From 2-02-FULL-48-14 sp964356195 (lineage in GTDB: Bacteria; Patescibacteriota; Gracilibacteria; UBA1369; 2-02-FULL-48-14), in assembly GCA_964356195.1 (NCBI GenBank), contig CAYHGP010000002.1, forward strand, positions 46,863 to 110,862: a DNA stretch of 64,000 nucleotides. Direction: 5' to 3'. The stretch's first letter is position 1; each line of letters opens with the position of its first letter. The translations under genes were made by a program, and so were the position numbers. Positions 49,407 through 58,600 of the stretch are shown piece after piece. The notes beneath the pieces are model-generated. The model was given only the letters and a program-made list of their open reading frames with translations, was not told the origin of the DNA and made no database searches.

Positions 49407-51013
49407 GACTTTGATTGCTTAAGGGCTGCGATTTCTTCCTTGAGTTCTGCCATACGAATTTCACGCCCCACCATCAATTGGTTCAAGCGGCTCAACTCGG
49501 AGTTTTTCTTTTTCATCTCCTCTTCTGCATTTTTTTCGGCCGTCATGTTCTGCAGAGTTCCTACAATACGCAGAGGTTTTTTGTCCGAAGTGTACTCCAT
49601 GATTTTCCCCCGATTGAGTAACCATACCCATGATTCGTCTTTAGCTTTAGTTCTATGAATTACATTGAAAACCTGCGTTTTCCCTTCTAAAAATTCACTC
49701 AGTACTTTCTGTACAAGCTCTTTGTCTTCATCGTGGATCATATCCATCCACTCATTGATGCTGCTCCCAATTTCATTGGCCGTGCGGCCTAGCATTTGAT
49801 AACAACGGGGTGTGAATGTAATTTGCCCTGTTGGATAATTCCAATCCCAAACTCCGGCCATATTGCCTTCCAGCGCAAACTTCCACAGCTCTTCGCTCTC
49901 CCTGAGTTTTTCCTGCATATCTTTAATCTCCGTAATGTCTTCCTCCGTTGCGATATGGCCAATCACTTCGCACTTGTCATTAAATAGAGGAGAGATATGA
50001 GCAATAGCGTAATAAATATCCCCCTTCTTGTTTCGGTTTACGATTTCCCCCTCATAAGTGAGGCCTTTCAGTTTTGTCATCCACAGCTGCTCATAAAACG
50101 CTGGCCCCATGAGACCTCCCCATAAACGAGGCGTATTCCCCTTCATCTCTTCAAAACTGTAACCAGTGATTTTCTCGGCCGCTTTATTAGCGAAAAGAAT
50201 AAATCCATTTATATCTGTGATTACAATGTGGTGCGAGCTACTTTGCAGCGCATGGAAGAGGAATCCGTTTGTATTCTTCTCTTTTGCAATATCCACAATG
50301 GTCAGGCAGTCATTGGGCTTTGGGAAACAGCGTCCAAAGTGAATGTCCGGGCGAGGTACTCCGTTCTCTTGTAAGGTATCGTAAGTTTCTTGCACCATGT
50401 CTTGATCTCCCGAAACCCACCATTCCGATTCATTGAAGCCCGGGACCTTATCGAGCATATCCCACTGAAATGGTTCGTTGAAAATTTTATATTGGAAACA
50501 TTTTGTTTGGGCTTGAACCTCCTTCAAAATCGGCTCGGACCAATGATCTTCTTGGTCAGGTAGCGATACGTAGAGCTTGCAGCACAATTCTTTTTTTCTA
50601 GTGAGAATTGACTGAATCACACCAAGAAAGTAGGCGACGCCCATTTCGTCGGCGATCATCACTAATTCATGAGGGGTGCTTTCCTTGACCACAAATGAAG
50701 ATCCGAAAGGACCGTGAATGCGTACTTCATCTCCGGTATGAAGAGACTGAAGCGTTTCGTAGAAACCACCATCACGAATACGCACAACAAAAGAAATTGT
50801 GTTTTCTTTATTAAGTGGATTGGTAATGGTGAAAGCTCGTCTCGTGCCCTTGGAATCATTGGCCTTTAAAACCAGCAATTCCAGCCAAATATATTGGCCT
50901 GGTTCATAGCTAAAATCTAAAGGAAGGTAAAAAGTATACTCTACTACATGCGGTTTTAAAGCTCGCGTAGACAGTAACTTTGCAGTGAAAATACGATTTG
51001 AGATAGTGGACAT
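49403..51013 (-). CDS. Ferredoxin-reductase-like domain fused to two PAS domains
   Basis: 536 residues from the ATG giving MSTISNRIF (39 upstream codons are rejected as non-coding). Residues 1-245 resemble the FAD/NAD module of ferredoxin-NADP reductases: YEPGQYIWLEL, flavin motif RRAFTITN (58-65), GPFGS (101-105). The pyridine-nucleotide loop is altered (ADEMGVAYF at 121-129 instead of a Gly-rich AGGxGxxP) and the C-terminal aromatic is not obvious, so catalysis is doubtful. PAS-1 (about 260-375, ITDINGFILFANKAAEKITGYS) and PAS-2 (about 385-500) follow, then a coiled coil. There is no kinase; the next gene supplies it. Confidence 0.85.
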   Translation of the reverse strand: MSTISNRIFTAKLLSTRALKPHVVEYTFYLPLDFSYEPGQYIWLELLVLKANDSKGTRRAFTITNPLNKENTISFVVRIRDGGFYETLQSLHTGDEVRIHGPFGSSFVVKESTPHELVMIADEMGVAYFLGVIQSILTRKKELCCKLYVSLPDQEDHWSEPILKEVQAQTKCFQYKIFNEPFQWDMLDKVPGFNESEWWVSGDQDMVQETYDTLQENGVPRPDIHFGRCFPKPNDCLTIVDIAKEKNTNGFLFHALQSSSHHIVITDINGFILFANKAAEKITGYSFEEMKGNTPRLWGGLMGPAFYEQLWMTKLKGLTYEGEIVNRNKKGDIYYAIAHISPLFNDKCEVIGHIATEEDITEIKDMQEKLRESEELWKFALEGNMAGVWDWNYPTGQITFTPRCYQMLGRTANEIGSSINEWMDMIHDEDKELVQKVLSEFLEGKTQVFNVIHRTKAKDESWVWLLNRGKIMEYTSDKKPLRIVGTLQNMTAEKNAEEEMKKKNSELSRLNQLMVGREIRMAELKEEIAALKQSKS

Positions 51014-51231
51014 GGCGGTGTTGGTGGAGGATGGCGTTAGCTTCGTTTGAACTGGACAGATTCGATAGAAACATACAATGACAATGTGCATTGTGTTCTT
51101 CAAAAAGGACCAGTTTAAACTATAGGGCAAATCGTACGTTATTCAAAATTTTTTGATAGTGAAGGAGGACTTGCTCTTTGGAATCTACTTTTTGACTGCT
51201 ACCATACGGTATATTTTTCAAAAACTCGCCT

Positions 51232-52293
51232 ATGAGAAACTCGCTATTTTCTTTGCTCAGTGTGATGCTGCTTTTTAGTTTTGGCTGCACGAATGCCGAG
51301 GTGCCTACTACTGAGGAACCTAGCAATATCGAGGAGCCTACCGTTCCCCCTTCCACGAGCTCCACGCTGGACCTGAAAGACACCAAATACACGATGTTCA
51401 TCTTGAACGTACACGACTGGCTTTTGGGAGACGACTCCATTGAGACCGTGAATAAAGTCATCGATATTCATGAGAAGTATGAAATTCCTGTGAATATTTA
51501 TTTAACAGACCCGGTTGTTCAGCTTTACGTTGCAGAAGCTCCCGACTTAATCGAACGACTTAGGACCTCGGAGTACGTAACGGTTTCGTATCACACACGG
51601 CCTCCAAGCCCTTACTATTCGAATTTCGACATCATCGGACTTCATGAGCTTAGTGATTCGGAGATTTATGACACAATCATGGAATATGAAACTCATAAAA
51701 TTGACTTGAGCACCGGTTTGCCGACTGAAGAAGAAGGCGGTTACGCTTATTTAACAGAGCTCATGGGTTACGCGCCGGTGACGGTTGGTGTTGCGAGTGA
51801 ATATAAGAATGTAGTGACTCAGGCGATAAAAGTCTACAAGGACCTCGGGGCTACTTTTACATTAGTACATGGGAAAGAGACTTTGCTCGGCGACAAAAAG
51901 GGAGCGCTGTACTTGCGACCGGAACAAATTGAGCTGAAGCTTTATGAGTCCAAAGCTTTGGACTCAAAGGCTGCAGATGTTATTGAAGCGGCCCTGGCTG
52001 ACTTCAGCGGAGATTCGAGCAAAGGAATCTTCATGAATATAAAATTTCACGAGGATAATTATTACCTCAGTGGTACACCTTGGATTTACAATTTTTTCAC
52101 TGATGGGAAAGAGTCAGATCCCAAAAGTGTCCCCTTTGATATTGAAACCGTGAAAGTTAACGAGAAAAGCGAACTTGAAAAAACTCATATTTGGGAACTG
52201 TATGAGGAGGGCGTTCAATATGTGAAAGACAATGCAGATACGATGCACCCCATCAGCGAGTTTGATCTTCAAGATATGCTCAAGTCCTTGTAA
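51232..52293 (+). CDS. Lipoprotein with polysaccharide-deacetylase-like features
   Basis: 353 residues, signal with lipobox FSFGC (Cys19), a Pro/Thr/Glu linker (about 22-48), then an alpha/beta domain beginning YTMFILNVHDW. Alternating strands and helices (IHEKYEIPVNIYLTD, YVTVSYHTRPP, GIFMNIKFHEDNYY) and His/Asp placement recall the NodB/glycoside-deacetylase barrel, but I cannot identify a full metal site. A TATATT box lies 17 bp upstream of the ATG. It precedes a second lipoprotein of similar style on the same strand. Confidence 0.74.
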   Translation: MRNSLFSLLSVMLLFSFGCTNAEVPTTEEPSNIEEPTVPPSTSSTLDLKDTKYTMFILNVHDWLLGDDSIETVNKVIDIHEKYEIPVNIYLTDPVVQLYVAEAPDLIERLRTSEYVTVSYHTRPPSPYYSNFDIIGLHELSDSEIYDTIMEYETHKIDLSTGLPTEEEGGYAYLTELMGYAPVTVGVASEYKNVVTQAIKVYKDLGATFTLVHGKETLLGDKKGALYLRPEQIELKLYESKALDSKAADVIEAALADFSGDSSKGIFMNIKFHEDNYYLSGTPWIYNFFTDGKESDPKSVPFDIETVKVNEKSELEKTHIWELYEEGVQYVKDNADTMHPISEFDLQDMLKSL

Positions 52294-52336
52294 GGTTTTT
52301 ACGCTCTCGCCGTCATAACTTCTATAATAAACTGTT

Positions 52337-53371
52337 ATGTCTCACAAATTTTTCTCCTGGATTGTTCTGGCTAGCTTCTTACTCAGTGCCTGCTCGACTG
52401 CTACCGATGACGTGAGTCGTTTAGCCGCTGACTATCCTGTGATTTACGTTTCGGTGTTCACCCATGCAGAACAGACAAACAGCTACACGCCGGATTTCAG
52501 CAAAGATGAAGATGCCTTCTGGGAACAGCGGCAGCAAGTGGTGGATTTGGCGCAAATGCTTTATGAAAAAGGCGTGGGGTACGATTACCAGTCCGACTGG
52601 AACTTTTTGCTTGCTGCGACCAAGTTCGACCAAGGAACCGAAGAGACCAATGGAAAAAACTTTTTACAGTACCTCTATGAAGATTTGGGGGCGTCAATTG
52701 ATCCCCATAATCATTCGGCACAAAGTGAATATAACCTTGCCGATGTGGCTTATTTGATTGAGGAACTTGGCGTAGAACCTTCGGGTGTGGTGGGTGGATT
52801 CTTGGCCTCCCCAAGTTCCGACTCTCAACTGGAAAACTTATGGGAACCCGTGCAAGGAGGGGTTTATGACTACACTTGGACTCCTGAAATTTTATGGGGA
52901 GGAGGAACTGTGAGCCACCAAGGAGAGGAGGCTTCTTTCTGGACCTCCGGTATTTGGCGACCTCAAGATAACGAACATTTTTCTACGAACGACGACAGCG
53001 CGCCCGTAGCGGTGGTGGGGCATTACCACAGCACTTGGGAGTCGCTCGATCTTTTGCTCGAAAAACAAGCTGCGGGAGAATTGGAAAATGGACATGTGTA
53101 CACGATTTCGATTGATGCTCATCAAAAGCTTCTCACCCCTGAGTTCATTCAAGAATTTTCCGATAAAATTGATTCCTACCAAGCGTACACCGACGAGGGT
53201 CAAATCCAGTGGGTGACTATCCCCGAAGTCTACAATATTTGGGTGGAGCAAGGTTCCGTTCCAACCGTTCTTATTTACGATGGACCTGATACGGTGAGCA
53301 GTAATACTTGTGGTGATGGGGTGTGTAGCCTCTTTGAACGCAAAAAAAATCTTTGTTCAGAGGACTGCTGA
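52337..53371 (+). CDS. Lipoprotein, deacetylase-like, with Cys-rich C-terminal motif
   Basis: 344 residues. Lipobox LLSAC (Cys19), then an alpha/beta domain with YPVIYVSVFTHAEQ, IDPHNHSAQSEYN and VVGHYHSTWESLD, giving several His that could bind metal. The end holds CGDGVCSLFERKKNLCSEDC, a four-Cys motif often used as a C-terminal tag or repeat in secreted proteins of CPR bacteria and archaea. TATAAT at 52323-52328 is just 8 bp before the ATG, so the transcript is probably leaderless. It stops 1 bp before the assembly gap. Confidence 0.76.
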   Translation: MSHKFFSWIVLASFLLSACSTATDDVSRLAADYPVIYVSVFTHAEQTNSYTPDFSKDEDAFWEQRQQVVDLAQMLYEKGVGYDYQSDWNFLLAATKFDQGTEETNGKNFLQYLYEDLGASIDPHNHSAQSEYNLADVAYLIEELGVEPSGVVGGFLASPSSDSQLENLWEPVQGGVYDYTWTPEILWGGGTVSHQGEEASFWTSGIWRPQDNEHFSTNDDSAPVAVVGHYHSTWESLDLLLEKQAAGELENGHVYTISIDAHQKLLTPEFIQEFSDKIDSYQAYTDEGQIQWVTIPEVYNIWVEQGSVPTVLIYDGPDTVSSNTCGDGVCSLFERKKNLCSEDC

Positions 53372-53372
53372 G

Positions 53373-53472
53373 NNNNNNNNNNNNNNNNNNNNNNNNNNNN
53401 NNNNNNNNNNNNNNNNNNNNNNNNNNNNNNNNNNNNNNNNNNNNNNNNNNNNNNNNNNNNNNNNNNNNNNNN
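53373..53472. other. Assembly gap (100 N)
   Basis: A placeholder between the Cys-tagged lipoprotein and mazEF. Unknown length; genes may be missing here. Confidence 0.98.
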
Positions 53473-53482
53473 AGGACCGTGC

Positions 53483-53522
53483 TTGCATTTTTAGTGAGTT
53501 TATGTATATACTATGTATATAC
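53483..53522 (+). promoter_or_regulatory. mazEF promoter with tandem 11-bp operator repeat
   Basis: TTGCAT (53483-53488), 18 bp, TATACT (53507-53512). TATGTATATAC occurs twice head to tail (53501-53511, 53512-53522), each containing the palindrome GTATATAC, and overlaps the -10. This fits autorepression by the MazE-MazF complex. Confidence 0.65.
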
Positions 53523-53533
53523 TTTAATTTTCT

Positions 53534-53767
53534 ATGACTACAAAAGTTGCGATTTGGGGAAATAGCCTTGGAGTTCGGATTCCGAAAGGCTTACTGGAAG
53601 AAGCTCAACTTGCAGCGGGTGACCCTGTAGATATCGAGCTTGTTGGGAACAAGATTATTATTAGTTTTTCGGAGGACGAAACTCTGGAAGAAATGATGAG
53701 GAGAGCGAAACCCGGGAGACATAAGCTTCTTCTTGATTTTGAGCCGGTTGGCCGTGAAGTATGGTAA
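53534..53767 (+). CDS. mazE: MazE-type antitoxin (AbrB/SpoVT swapped-hairpin)
   Basis: 77 residues. The N-terminal half is a MazE-like DNA-binding fold (KVAIWGNSLGVRIPKGLLEEAQL, GDPVDIELVGNKIIIS); the C-terminal tail (DETLEEMMRRAKPG and on) should wrap the toxin. It overlaps mazF by 7 bp, giving coupled translation with antitoxin first. The operator repeats upstream fit autoregulation. Confidence 0.9.
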   Translation: MTTKVAIWGNSLGVRIPKGLLEEAQLAAGDPVDIELVGNKIIISFSEDETLEEMMRRAKPGRHKLLLDFEPVGREVW

Positions 53768-54096
53768 AAAACTACATTCCAAATCGTGGAGATATTGTTT
53801 GGCTCGACTTGGACCCTACACGAGGGCATGAGCAACAAGGACATCGTCCTGTGCTTGTGGTTTCAGGTAAATCTTATAACTTGACCGGGATGGCTTTGGT
53901 GAGCCCGATTACTTCACGATCGAAGGGCTATGTGTTTGAAGTGCCCGTAGAGACTTCCAAAGTGAAAGGGGTTGTCCTCTCGGACCAGGTGAGGACTATT
54001 GATTGGTTTGACCGGCCGGTTCGTTTTATTCAAAAAGCGGGAGAAGATACCTTGAGACACGTTCAAAAGAATCTCATCAAGCTCATAGATCGGTAG
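53761..54096 (+). CDS. mazF: MazF-type toxin (endoribonuclease)
   Basis: 111 residues. Family landmarks are PNRGDIVWLDLDPTRGHEQQGHRPVLVVSG, with the catalytic Arg in the hairpin, then LVSPITSRSKGYVFEV and LSDQVRTIDW with the conserved Asp/Thr. Cleaves mRNA at short sequence motifs when MazE is degraded. Complete, with no sign of decay. It converges with the His-rich lipoprotein gene, 2 bp away. Confidence 0.92.
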   Translation: MVKNYIPNRGDIVWLDLDPTRGHEQQGHRPVLVVSGKSYNLTGMALVSPITSRSKGYVFEVPVETSKVKGVVLSDQVRTIDWFDRPVRFIQKAGEDTLRHVQKNLIKLIDR

Positions 54097-54098
54097 CC

Positions 54099-54668
54099 CT
54101 ACTCATGCTCCGGTTCCGCCGTGCAATCTTCGCTGCTGAGGCAGGAGCTTTCGTCGGGGGCGGGGCCGCGCTCAGGGCAGGTTTCGGAATAGATGCAGGC
54201 ATTGTCTCCGACAGAGGCCATTTGGGCTTCAAGCTCAGTGGATGTGGAGTGACCGTAGGAAACGAGGATGCGGTCGAGGTCCTGAATAAGGTAGTTTTCA
54301 AAGTCGGAGTTGGGCTCCCCATTCACCCACATTGTTAGCTTGTTTTCTTCGTCGTCACAGTAGGATTCTCCGGTGTCTAAGGTGAAACAGTCGTTGGTGA
54401 GTTCCATGCTGAGGGACGTGAAAAAGTCACCCAAGGTCACGGTACTCATGTGTTTGTGAATGACGCCTCCGTCCATATTGTGCAAATGGGTGAAGTTGCT
54501 GAGTTTGTTTTCATCGGTGGACATGTATTTTTCTTGTGCGAAGTCGTAGGCGGTTCCGCGCAAATAGACTTTAAAGTCAGCGTGATAGTGGACATCGCTC
54601 AAAATGGGCTCGGCGGTTTCGGCGCAAGAGGCGAGGAGGAAAGTGAGAGCGAAGAGGAGTTTCTTCAT
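54099..54668 (-). CDS. His-rich lipoprotein, putative metal binding
   Basis: 189 residues, lipobox LLASC (Cys15). The mature part has HYHADFKVYL near 27-36, then FTHLHNMDGGVIHKHMSTVTLG near 58-79; the His clusters could bind copper, zinc or a similar metal. Four or more Cys near the acidic C-terminus (CIYSETCPERG, CLSSEDC) may form disulfides. The function is unknown. It lies 7 bp after msrB on the same strand, so envelope redox or metal stress is a reasonable but unproven theme. Confidence 0.76.
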   Translation of the reverse strand: MKKLLFALTFLLASCAETAEPILSDVHYHADFKVYLRGTAYDFAQEKYMSTDENKLSNFTHLHNMDGGVIHKHMSTVTLGDFFTSLSMELTNDCFTLDTGESYCDDEENKLTMWVNGEPNSDFENYLIQDLDRILVSYGHSTSTELEAQMASVGDNACIYSETCPERGPAPDESSCLSSEDCTAEPEHE

Positions 54669-54675
54669 GGGTGGA

Positions 54676-55035
54676 TTATTTTGCCGGGTTGAAGCGAAGC
54701 GAAATAGAGTTCACACAATGACGGGTGTTTTTTTCGGTGATTTTTTCGCCGATGAATACGTGGCCGAGGTGGCCGCCGCAGTTCATGCAGGTGATTTCTG
54801 TTCGTCTACCGTCGGCGTCGGTGGTGCGTTTGACGGCGCCTGGAATTTCTTCATCAAAACTCGGCCAGCCGCAGCCGGCATTGAATTTGTCTTTGGATTC
54901 GTAAAGCGCCGCTCCACATTGACGGCACGTGTAGATTCCTTGTTCAGAAAAGTTGTCGTACTTTCCGGTGAAAGGGGCTTCGGTGCCCTTGTCTACAATG
55001 ACTCGTTTTTCTTCAGAGCTGAGAGGTTCATTCAT
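54676..55035 (-). CDS. msrB: Peptide-methionine (R)-S-oxide reductase MsrB
   Basis: Repairs oxidised methionine. 119 residues starting MNEPLSSEEKRV; 33 upstream codons overlap the receiver gene and are rejected. Zinc ligands CRQC (near 40) and CMNC (near 83), GCGWPSF, and the catalytic RHCVNSISL near the C-terminus are all present. No signal peptide is seen, so it is cytoplasmic. It lies between a receiver gene (22 bp upstream) and the His-rich lipoprotein, likely one operon. Confidence 0.95.
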   Translation of the reverse strand: MNEPLSSEEKRVIVDKGTEAPFTGKYDNFSEQGIYTCRQCGAALYESKDKFNAGCGWPSFDEEIPGAVKRTTDADGRRTEITCMNCGGHLGHVFIGEKITEKNTRHCVNSISLRFNPAK

Positions 55036-55057
55036 AAATAATAACGGATGAGGAGAA

Positions 55058-55495
55058 TTAGCTGTGCTTCTTTGCACGAGCCAGGCGTTCCTCTGCCCTT
55101 TCAGGCAATGCTTGTGCAACGGTGACTGCATCAATGTATTCTTTAGCCTTGGCGACTATTTCTTCCGGCGTGAGGTCCGCTTTTAGCAAATAGCCAATGG
55201 CTCCAAGTTCCAATCCTCTTTCAATGTCTTCATTCGATCTGGATAGATTGGACAAAAATACATACGGAATTTTTTTTGTTTTCTTGTCACTTTTCAGCTC
55301 CTTCAAAATATCAAGTCCGCTCATGCCCGGAAGCATTATATCGCTAAGGACTAAAGTTGGTTGGTGTTTTTTAATTGCTGCAAGTGCTTTTTTTCCGTCA
55401 TTATAAACTTGCACCTCGTAACCTGCGGCCCTCATTTTTTCGGAATACATCCGGCTTAGCAGCGGGTCATCTTCGATCATTACAATGAGTGCCAT
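55058..55495 (-). CDS. Stand-alone receiver-domain response regulator
   Basis: 145 residues: acidic pair MIEDDPLLSR, phosphoacceptor Asp in LVLSDIMLPGMSG, switch Ser in VFLSNLSR and Lys in YLLKADL. There is no output domain; the last 25 residues are a charged helix. No kinase is adjacent; the nearest is the SBP-PAS kinase at 47265. It starts the probable receiver-msrB-lipoprotein operon, which would link phosphorelay signalling with oxidative repair. Confidence 0.92.
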   Translation of the reverse strand: MALIVMIEDDPLLSRMYSEKMRAAGYEVQVYNDGKKALAAIKKHQPTLVLSDIMLPGMSGLDILKELKSDKKTKKIPYVFLSNLSRSNEDIERGLELGAIGYLLKADLTPEEIVAKAKEYIDAVTVAQALPERAEERLARAKKHS

Positions 55496-55610
55496 GGTGC
55501 GATGGAAAAGATTTTCATCATGTTAGATGACGTTAGGTGAATATACAATATTTTGCAAAGTTTTTGACGCCCTGATAAGATAGACAAGATTCGTTCACTC
55601 CATACAATTT

Positions 55611-58600
55611 ATGCGAAAAAAACTACTGTCATTTGCGTTGATTTTCGTTTTACTGTTCACGAATATTGGTATTGCCGTTGCTGCGACAGATGCCACGGCC
55701 GGCTTTAGCACACACTGGTTTGCCGGTGGGGTTACAGTGTCAGTTCCCGTTGTTGTGAACAATACGGGGACGACAGCTTTGATTTGCGTAAAGGTGAAAA
55801 GTCCTTCCAGTTCATACACTTGGATTTCAGGATCCGCTTCCGGTTGGACTTCTAAACTTTCCGGCAATGGAGATGCTGTTCTCTTTGATGGCGGGCCTAT
55901 TGCGGTTGGCGCAAGCAAGACATTCAGTGTAACTGTACAAATGCCTTCAACCACGCAAACAGGAAAGAATATTCAAGTGCAAGTTGGAACGGCAGCTTCC
56001 GGTTCACAAAATTGTACCGGTGGAAAAATTATAGGCGAATCGTCTGCAGGTTCTTTGGCTCTAAACGTAGACACAATCCAACCGGCTTCATTCTCTCTTG
56101 TTAGCGTAACCGCTACGTCCGCCAGTACAATTCAAGTAGTTTCCGCAACTACATCGGATGTTAATTCAGGGCTTGATCCTAGCCCATATTTTTTCGATGA
56201 AACTACAGGCGCTTCCGGCGGAACGGATTCTTCCTGGCAAAGCAGTACCACTTACATAGACTCAGGTCTCAGCCCTTTAACGCAATATTGTTATCGGGTA
56301 AAGGCGCGAGACATAGTCGGAAATGAGACCGGGTACTCCGCCCAAATTTGCGCGACAACTCTCGCTTCACCTGATACAGATGGTGACGGGCTCACCGATG
56401 CTCAAGAGGCTACGTATGGAACGAACCCAAACGTTGCCGATACCGATGGTGATGGCTTGAATGATGGAAATGAAATTACTCGTGGCACGANNNNNNNNNN
56501 NNNNNNNNNNNNNNNNNNNNNNNNNNNNNNNNNNNNNNNNNNNNNNNNNNNNNNNNNNNNNNNNNNNNNNNNNNNNNNNNNNNNNNNNNNACTAATCCGA
56601 ATAATCCTGATTCAGACGGTGATGGTTTGAACGACGGAAATGAAATTACTCGCGGTACGAATCCTTTGAATGCGGATTCCGACGGCGATACTTATTCAGA
56701 CGGAAGTGAGGTCTCAAATGGTACTGACCCTCTCGATCCGCTCAGCCCGACTCCTGTTTCGCCTGACACGGACGGCGATGGCCTGACTGATGCGCAGGAA
56801 GCAGGCTATGGTACCAATCCAAACGTTGCTGATACGGATGGTGATGGCTTGAATGACGGGAATGAAATCACACGCGGTACGAACCCTTTGAATGCAGATT
56901 CGGACGGCGATGGATATTCAGATGGAAGTGAAGTGCTTAATGGAAGTGACCCGCTCGACCCGCTAAGCCCCGGAGCGCCGCCACCGGTAGACACTGATGG
57001 CGATGGACTTACGGATGACCTTGAAGCCACTTATGGCACTGATCCTAATAATACAGATACAGATGGCGACGGCCACTTGGACGGAGAAGAAATTACAAGT
57101 GGTACGGACCCGCTTGATGCGAATAGCCCGGTTCCGCCCGTGTTGGATAATGATGGCGACGGACTGACCAATGCGCAGGAAGCTACTTATGGAACAAATC
57201 CAAACGTTGCTGATACTGATGGAGATGGTTTGAATGACGGGAATGAAATCACTAGAGGTACAAATCCTCTCGACTCAGACTCCGATAATGATGGATATTC
57301 AGACGGTAATGAAGTTTCTAATGGAACAAATCCACTCGATGCCAATGACCCACCTCCTATTTCTCCTGACACGGATGGAGATGGCCTCACCGATGCGCAG
57401 GAGGCGACCTATGGAACAAACCCTAATAATCCTGACTCTGATGGTGATGGGTTGACTGATGGAAATGAAATCACTAGAGGTACTGATCCGCTTGATACGG
57501 ATTCTGACAATGACGGCTATTCTGATAGCACTGAGGTTGCTAATGGTACCGATCCTCTTGATGCCAATGACCCCACTCCACTACCGCCTGTTGATACTGA
57601 CGGTGATGGCCTCACCGATGCGCAGGAGGCGACATATGGAACCGATTCAAATAATCCGGATTCCGATGGCGACGGTTTAACAGACGGTAATGAAGTTACT
57701 CGGGGCACTGATCCGCTTGATGCAGATTCAGATGGCGATAGCGAATCGGATGGGAGTGAAGTTGCGAATGGTACCGATCCGCTTGATCCCAATGATCCTC
57801 CTCCACCTACGCCAACCGATATTGATGGCGACGGTCTGACAAATTCACAAGAAACCACTTATGGCACCGACCCCGGAAATCCTGATACTGATGGAGATGG
57901 CCTAAACGATGGTAGTGAAATCACCAGAGGTACTGACCCTCTCGATTCTGACTCTGATAATGACGGGCTTTCAGACGGAAGTGAGGTGTCAAATGGTACT
58001 GATCCGCTTGATCTTGATAATCCACCACCAGCGCAGGGTTCCAGTGCTCACGATAGTGATGGAGATGGCCTTTCGGATGCGGAAGAGCGTACTTATGGCA
58101 CTGATCCTAACAAGGCGGATACCGATGGAGATGGATATAAAGATATATTTGAAATTAGGACTCTGCTGAGCGACCCGCTTGATTCAAATGATCCAAATTT
58201 CACGTCTACGCCTGAGTCAGGCGAAGATATTCGCGACGAAATAATTGATGAGATTGTTCCGGAAGATATTCTTATTGAAGTTACTGACCCTGTTATTACT
58301 CCGACAGTGGTTGAAGAGGCTCCGGTTGGTGCGCCTGAAACAACTGTTGCAATTGAAGCTCCCGGAGAAACACGCTCAAGCGTGCCGATTGCGTCTACAG
58401 TCGATGATGTTACGCCTCCGTCTATCACCCTTGTTGATATTAAATCCGGTGTGATTGATGGCAACATTTTGAGTTTCAGTGGAACCATTAACGATGCGAA
58501 AGGTGTGATTGAAGCGTTAAAAGTATCTCTGGATGGTGGAGCCTCTTCTTTCCCGGTGAGCTCGGTGAGTGGGATTGGTACTCGTAACGTAAGCTTCACT

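Noticed and set aside
56380..58160. Regular DNA periodicity that could suggest a CRISPR or tandem DNA repeat
   Set aside because: The periodicity is that of coding TSP3 units (multiples of 3, amino-acid conservation above DNA conservation); no short palindromic repeat with unique spacers.
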